NCBI GenBank assembly: GCA_023422095.1
Contig: JAEZSD010000098.1
Location: forward strand, 1 to 5,985
Length of the DNA: 5,985 nt
Reading direction: 5' to 3'
Source: Bacillota bacterium
GTDB taxonomy: Bacteria > Bacillota_I > Bacilli_A > RFN20 > CAG-826
In this document: positions 1-5,985 of the stretch, in pieces
Layout: each line of letters opens with the position of its first letter
Position numbering within the stretch: the first letter of the stretch is position 1
The notes under the pieces: model-generated
The model's input: the letters and a program-made list of their open reading frames with translations, nothing else
Told to the model about the DNA's origin: nothing
Database searches by the model: none
Program-made: the position numbers and the translations under genes

Positions 1-2283
<2,283 letters not shown>

Positions 2284-2284
2284 A

Positions 2285-2291
2285 AAAGGAG
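2285..2291 (+). promoter_or_regulatory. Shine-Dalgarno of gyrA
   Basis: AAAGGAG directly follows the gyrB stop codon (TAA 2281-2283), with 9 nt to the ATG at 2301. It supports the start that includes the acidic N-terminal extension of GyrA; no other start with a comparable site is seen before the conserved core. Confidence 0.85.
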
Positions 2292-2300
2292 TAATTAGTT

Positions 2301-4913
2301 ATGTTATTTGAAGACAAAATTGAGTTAGAAGAAAAAGCTGAAGAATCAGAAAATTCTGAAGAAAACGCTGTTTCTGCTAGTGAAATTGAAAAAATCGAAG
2401 AGGGAATTGTCCCCGGACTAACTGATGTTGGCACCGCTGAACTAGTTCAAACTTCTTTCTTGGATTACGCGATGAGTGTCATTGTTGCTCGTGCTCTTCC
2501 TGATGTGCGCGATGGTATGAAACCAGTCCATCGTCGTATTGTTTATTCTCTAGATGAAACTGGAACAACACCTGATAAACCATTCAAAAAATGTGCTCGT
2601 ATCGTTGGTGATGTCATGGGTAAATATCACCCTCATGGCGATTCCGCAATCTATGGAGCTCTCGTGAGATTAGCTCAGCCATTCTCGATGAGATATATGC
2701 TTGTTGAAGGACACGGAAACTTTGGATCAATCGACGGCGATGAACCTGCTGCCTATCGATATACTGAAGCTCGCATGGCCAAGCTCGCCTTGGAAATGGT
2801 CAGAGACATAAACTCTGACACAGTCGATTTCATGGATAACTACGACGGCGTTGACCAAGAGCCAACTGTTTTGCCGTCTCGTTTTCCCAATCTATTAGTT
2901 AATGGATCTTCCGGTATCGCGGTTGGTATGGCTACCAATATGCCCCCTCATAATTTAAGTGAAGTAATTGATGGTGTTATTGCTTTAGCTCATAATCCAA
3001 ACATTACTGTTGAAGAGTTAATGGAACACATTAAAGGTCCAGACTTTCCGACTGGCGCCACTATCCTTGGTAGAGGCGGAATCAGAGACGCATATGAAAC
3101 TGGAACTGGCAGCATAGCTGTTCGTTCGAAATGCTATATTGAAGACCGTGGTGATCGTGGCCTAAAACAAATTATTGTTACTGAAATTCCTTATGGAGTT
3201 AATAAAGCTTTAATGATTGAAAACATCGCTAATCTTGCTAGAGATAAAGTGATCGATGGTATAACCGATATTCGCGATGAATCAAACAAAGATGGTATTC
3301 GTGTGGTTATCGAAGTCAGACGTGACATCATTCCTGAAGTTTTACTGAACCAACTCTTCAAGATGACACAACTTCAATCGAGTTACGGAATTATTAATCT
3401 CTGCTTAGTAGACAACGCTCCTAAGATTTGTTCTTTGAAAGAGTTGTTAACTCATTATTTGGATTTCCAAGTTGAAGTTATCAAACGACGCACCAACTTC
3501 TTACTCGCGAAAGACGAAGCTCGCGATCACATAGTGATGGGTTTAATCAAATGCCATGATAATATTGACGAAATCGTCGATTTAATCAAAGCCAGCGATA
3601 CTCCAGAAGAAGCCAGTGACAAGCTCAAAGAGAAATTCGGCTTTACCGATCTACAAGTTCAAGCCATATTAGGCATGAACTTACGTCGCTTAACCGGAAT
3701 TGAAACGGAAAAACTCCAAGCTGAAAGAGCACAACTTGAATTGAATATTAAAGAATACAATCGTGTTCTCTCTTCTAGAGATAATCAAATCGAGGTTGTT
3801 CTCAAAGAGTTAAAAGAAACGGAAGAAAAATTTGGCGATGAACGACGCACTGAGATTTCCAACCAAGCAGCAAGTATTGATGATGAAGATTTAATTCCTG
3901 AAGAACAAATCGTCATTACCCTTTCTCGCGGTGGATATGTCAAACGACTCACTGCTGATTCTTTCAAGGCACAAAACCGAGGTGGAAGAGGAGTTCGCGG
4001 AACCGCATTAAACGAAAACGATGTTGTTGAGTTAATGGTTTATACCAGAACCCACACCGATTTATTGTTCTTCACCTCTTTAGGAAAAGTATATAGAGTC
4101 AGAGGATATCAAATCCCTGAATATCAAAAAACTGGTAAAGGCATTCCTGTCATCAACATTATAAATGTTGAAAAAGGAGAAACCGTTAAAGCCATCATTG
4201 CTTGCGATCAGTATCGTGATGATCGTTATTTGATGTTCTTCACTGAACAAGGCCTGATCAAAAAGACCCCAATTAAGGAATACGAGTCAATTCGCCAAAA
4301 CGGCAAAATCGCCATTGGTTTAAGAGAAGACGACATGCTCCTTAGCGTGCGTGAAATCGAAGAGAATTCCATTGTCGGAATTGCTGCCTCAAACGGTAAG
4401 ATGGTCAACTTCTTTGCTGGAGAAACTCGCCCCATGGGACGAAGTGCCTCTGGCGTTAAAGGTATTGATCTAAGCGAAGGCGAAAAAGTTGTCGGAGTGA
4501 CCACTGAACTTGGCGGCAACAAGATTCTTGTTCTCACTGACAAAGGATTCGGAAAAATGACCGACGTCAAAGATGAAGAAGGAAATCAAGTCTATCGTTT
4601 GACTAAACGTGGCGCTAAAGGTGTTTCAACCTTAAAAATTACCGATAAAATCGGTAAATTAGTTGCTGTTCGCGCCGTTAACGGAGATGAAGACCTCATG
4701 GTTATTACCAACGCCGGAATTGTTATTCGTACCCATCTTGATCAAATTCGCACCATTGGTAGAAATACTCAAGGTGTCAAAATCATGAATTTAGAAGGCC
4801 GTCAAAAAGTCGTCTCAATTGCCATCGTCACTCGTGAAGATGACGCGGAAGATTGTGGATGTGACGACCAGGTAGAAATTGATGAAAGTAGCGATAATCA
4901 ATCTGAAGAATAA
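2301..4913 (+). CDS. gyrA: DNA gyrase subunit A (DNA cleavage and wrapping subunit)
   Basis: GyrA is the cleavage-reunion and DNA-wrapping subunit of gyrase. After an acidic extension (residues 1-35) come the winged-helix/tower breakage domain and coiled coil (about 40-520), then a six-bladed beta-pinwheel (about 533-845) and an acidic tail (846-870). The catalytic tyrosine is Tyr154 in RYTEARM (E. coli Tyr122), with Arg64 and His112 (E. coli R32, H80) and the DNA-intercalating Ile206 (E. coli I174) present. The GyrA box at 558-564 reads QNRGGRG, a variant of QRRGGKG. It marks the protein as GyrA rather than ParC, which lacks this box. Six pinwheel repeats can be followed in the C-terminal half. 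Unusual points are Gly119 at the quinolone-binding acidic position (E. coli Asp87), Tyr152 where AAMRYTE normally has Met, and no tryptophan in 870 residues. Length is near E. coli (875 aa) and longer than B. subtilis (821 aa) because of both extensions. Confidence 0.98.
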   Translation: MLFEDKIELEEKAEESENSEENAVSASEIEKIEEGIVPGLTDVGTAELVQTSFLDYAMSVIVARALPDVRDGMKPVHRRIVYSLDETGTTPDKPFKKCARIVGDVMGKYHPHGDSAIYGALVRLAQPFSMRYMLVEGHGNFGSIDGDEPAAYRYTEARMAKLALEMVRDINSDTVDFMDNYDGVDQEPTVLPSRFPNLLVNGSSGIAVGMATNMPPHNLSEVIDGVIALAHNPNITVEELMEHIKGPDFPTGATILGRGGIRDAYETGTGSIAVRSKCYIEDRGDRGLKQIIVTEIPYGVNKALMIENIANLARDKVIDGITDIRDESNKDGIRVVIEVRRDIIPEVLLNQLFKMTQLQSSYGIINLCLVDNAPKICSLKELLTHYLDFQVEVIKRRTNFLLAKDEARDHIVMGLIKCHDNIDEIVDLIKASDTPEEASDKLKEKFGFTDLQVQAILGMNLRRLTGIETEKLQAERAQLELNIKEYNRVLSSRDNQIEVVLKELKETEEKFGDERRTEISNQAASIDDEDLIPEEQIVITLSRGGYVKRLTADSFKAQNRGGRGVRGTALNENDVVELMVYTRTHTDLLFFTSLGKVYRVRGYQIPEYQKTGKGIPVINIINVEKGETVKAIIACDQYRDDRYLMFFTEQGLIKKTPIKEYESIRQNGKIAIGLREDDMLLSVREIEENSIVGIAASNGKMVNFFAGETRPMGRSASGVKGIDLSEGEKVVGVTTELGGNKILVLTDKGFGKMTDVKDEEGNQVYRLTKRGAKGVSTLKITDKIGKLVAVRAVNGDEDLMVITNAGIVIRTHLDQIRTIGRNTQGVKIMNLEGRQKVVSIAIVTREDDAEDCGCDDQVEIDESSDNQSEE

Positions 4914-4919
4914 AATATG
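4911..4919 (+). promoter_or_regulatory. Stop-start junction gyrA/glycosyltransferase, likely translational coupling
   Basis: The gyrA TAA (4911-4913) is separated by only three bases from the next ATG (4917-4919). The 20 bases upstream contain only GAAGAA, a poor Shine-Dalgarno. The other three starts in the window have AGGAG-type sites. Reinitiation by ribosomes finishing gyrA is the simplest reading. This is inference from spacing and sequence. Confidence 0.55.
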
Positions 4920-5951
4920 AAAGCTTTTGTTCCCTTTCAATTAAACAAAAAGGCCCCTAATTTTGAAGCCGTTCGTTTGTGGAAAAACATTAGAGGTGCT
5001 TTAGAATTAAACGATGTCAAGTATGTCACAAACATCGCTGATTCATTTGAGGTTGCTCATTATGTTTATATTGAACCGGACAATAAGATAACTGATGTGC
5101 TTGAAAGAGGCGTATTTACTATTTGCTCAGCATTATGCTGTGAAGACGATCCAAACGCTTCCTTCATCGAATACCACAGTAAAGATGGAGTTAGAACAAG
5201 CACCCTAAAATCTAAAGCTTTAAAATTCCTTAATAAAATGAACTTGGTTTTGGCTCCCACCCAAAGCGCTAGGAATTTTCTTTTAGAAAGTGGAGTTACT
5301 TCCCCAGTTGAAATTTTATTACCAGGAGTCAATTTATCGCGATTTGATTTCTCGCGAGATGATGAAAAAGATTTATTCTATCGTTATTTCAGCGAAGAAA
5401 GAGATAAAAAACTTGTCGTGGCGATGGGCGAATACACCAACAATATGGATGGTATTAATGCTTTCATTAATGCTGCGAAGAAGTGTCCAGAAGCCATATT
5501 CTATTACATTGGTTGCGAAGACGCAGCTTTCAAATTCGGTATGAAATTGAAGAGAATGATTAAACAAGCTCCCAAGAACGTTAGATTTAAGAGCACAGTA
5601 CCAGAAGATATATACCGCAGCGCTTTGTTAAACGCCGATGTCTTTATGTTTCCTGGATATCGCACTGCTGGAATAATCAGTATCGAAGAAGCGATGGCAG
5701 CAAAATGTCAACTCGTTGTTCGCAAGCAAGCTGTTTGCGATAAGATGTTAGTTGATGAAGAAACTGCTTATATTGCCGAATACTCGGAAACATTAACCGA
5801 TATTGTGAAAAGCTTTTTGGAAGGTAAATTGCAACCTACTACAGAAAAAGCCTATCAAGAAATTTCCCTTCATAATTTAGAAAATTTTGGAAAAAAACTC
5901 AAATCAATTTATCAGAAAAAATTATATGATATTGATCTTAGGAGGAACTGA
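4917..5951 (+). CDS. GT4/GT-B glycosyltransferase-like protein, probably catalytically degenerate
   Basis: This 344-aa soluble protein has no signal peptide or obvious membrane segment. It resembles the short GT4 family of Firmicutes and Mollicutes that includes diacylglycerol glucosyltransferase-like enzymes. Family hallmarks, recognised from memory, are the N-terminal strand and RGALELNDVKYVTN, then LAPTQSARNFLLESG (112-126) and LPGVNLSRF (135-143). The C-terminal Rossmann half carries VPEDIYRSALLNADVFMFP (228-246) and ISIEEAMAAK (254-263). The usual functional residues are missing. The N-terminal Gly-rich loop is replaced by APNFEAVR (13-20), and the HAHS-type histidine segment by CSALCC (70-75). 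The basic RKG donor-phosphate motif is NNMDG (175-179), and the first Glu of EX7E is Thr250 (Glu258 remains). Seven cysteines and a very basic segment (206-225) are notable; the latter could contact membrane or nucleic acid. It is intact, in codon style like its neighbours, 3 nt after gyrA and 2 nt before serS. Its sugar, acceptor or partner cannot be named. Confidence 0.8.
   Translation: MKAFVPFQLNKKAPNFEAVRLWKNIRGALELNDVKYVTNIADSFEVAHYVYIEPDNKITDVLERGVFTICSALCCEDDPNASFIEYHSKDGVRTSTLKSKALKFLNKMNLVLAPTQSARNFLLESGVTSPVEILLPGVNLSRFDFSRDDEKDLFYRYFSEERDKKLVVAMGEYTNNMDGINAFINAAKKCPEAIFYYIGCEDAAFKFGMKLKRMIKQAPKNVRFKSTVPEDIYRSALLNADVFMFPGYRTAGIISIEEAMAAKCQLVVRKQAVCDKMLVDEETAYIAEYSETLTDIVKSFLEGKLQPTTEKAYQEISLHNLENFGKKLKSIYQKKLYDIDLRRN
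5940..5945 (+). promoter_or_regulatory. Shine-Dalgarno of serS, inside the upstream gene
   Basis: AGGAGG lies 8 nt upstream of the ATG at 5954. It is embedded in the tandem Arg codons AGG-AGG near the end of the glycosyltransferase-like gene, so the last residues of that protein (LRRN) are shaped by this site. There is no space for a T-box leader directly before serS, so any tRNA-responsive control would have to lie elsewhere. Confidence 0.88.
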
Positions 5952-5953
5952 TC

Positions 5954-5985
5954 ATGTTAGATATTAATTTAATTCGTGAAAACCC
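5954..5985 (+). CDS. serS: Seryl-tRNA synthetase, N-terminal fragment (3' end outside window)
   Basis: Ten complete codons plus two bases read MLDINLIRENP, the typical opening of bacterial seryl-tRNA synthetase (MLDxxxLRENPE type), which leads into the N-terminal coiled-coil tRNA-binding arm. The enzyme charges tRNA-Ser with serine in the cytosol. The start is set by the AGGAGG at 5940-5945 and lies 2 nt after the TGA of the preceding gene. The presence of serS close downstream of gyrA fits the mycoplasma-type order gyrB-gyrA-serS. The call rests on a short motif plus context; catalytic motifs 1-3 are outside the window. Confidence 0.85.
   Translation, partial: MLDINLIREN

Noticed and set aside
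2284..2300. Possible promoter or terminator between gyrB and gyrA
   Set aside because: The 17-nt gap holds only the gyrA ribosome binding site; no -35/-10 pair or hairpin plus T-tract is visible.
4226..4570. Antisense open frame of 114 codons within gyrA, and other shorter open frames overlapping the genes on both strands
   Set aside because: They lie wholly inside conserved gyrase or glycosyltransferase coding sequence, have no recognisable domains and look like shadows of the real reading frames.
4639..4657. Perfect inverted repeat TTACCGAT-AAA-ATCGGTAA
   Set aside because: Eight-base arms with a 3-nt loop, but it lies in frame inside a conserved pinwheel repeat of gyrA and has no following T-tract. 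It is best explained by the codons there, not by a terminator or operator.
2301..4913. Assignment as ParC (topoisomerase IV) rather than GyrA
   Set aside because: The GyrA box (QNRGGRG), the six-repeat pinwheel, the recF-gyrB-gyrA order and the acidic tail all favour GyrA.

Overview
The window is a tightly packed, single-strand (+) operon segment of a low-GC Gram-positive-type genome. It reads, in order: the 3' end of recF, complete gyrB, complete gyrA, a complete gene for a divergent GT4/GT-B glycosyltransferase-like protein, and the first 11 codons of serS. Intergenic distances are an 11-nt overlap, 17 nt, 3 nt and 2 nt. There is no gene-free stretch and no room for a conventional internal promoter or terminator. 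recF-gyrB-gyrA is the classic block next to the chromosomal origin in Firmicutes. gyrB-gyrA-serS is the order known from mycoplasmas, and here one extra gene sits between gyrA and serS.

Organism: strong AGGAGG-type ribosome binding sites, an estimated GC of about 40%, a gyrase of the Gram-positive type (no large enterobacterial GyrB insertion) and the gyrA-to-serS proximity suggest a member of Bacilli sensu lato, near the Erysipelotrichia/Mollicutes side. UGA behaves as stop: recF and the glycosyltransferase gene both end in TGA, and all four Trp codons in the window are TGG. The mycoplasma code 4 is therefore unlikely. The genus cannot be fixed from this window.

How the genes work together: RecF (recombinational repair, replication restart) and the two gyrase subunits (GyrB ATPase/TOPRIM, GyrA cleavage/wrapping) form a DNA-maintenance block. 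The fourth gene resembles a family of short lipid or cell-envelope glycosyltransferases but has lost the usual catalytic and donor-binding positions. It looks like a pseudo-glycosyltransferase or a strongly divergent enzyme. It is expected to be co-expressed with gyrase and seryl-tRNA synthetase.

Points of interest: (1) the probably non-canonical glycosyltransferase; (2) natural residues at two quinolone-pocket positions, GyrA Gly119 (E. coli Asp87) and GyrB Asn481 (E. coli Asp426), both of which match resistance-type changes; (3) long acidic N-terminal extensions on both gyrase subunits plus an acidic GyrA C-terminal tail with a CGC motif; (4) a weak ribosome binding site for the glycosyltransferase gene, suggesting translational coupling to gyrA.
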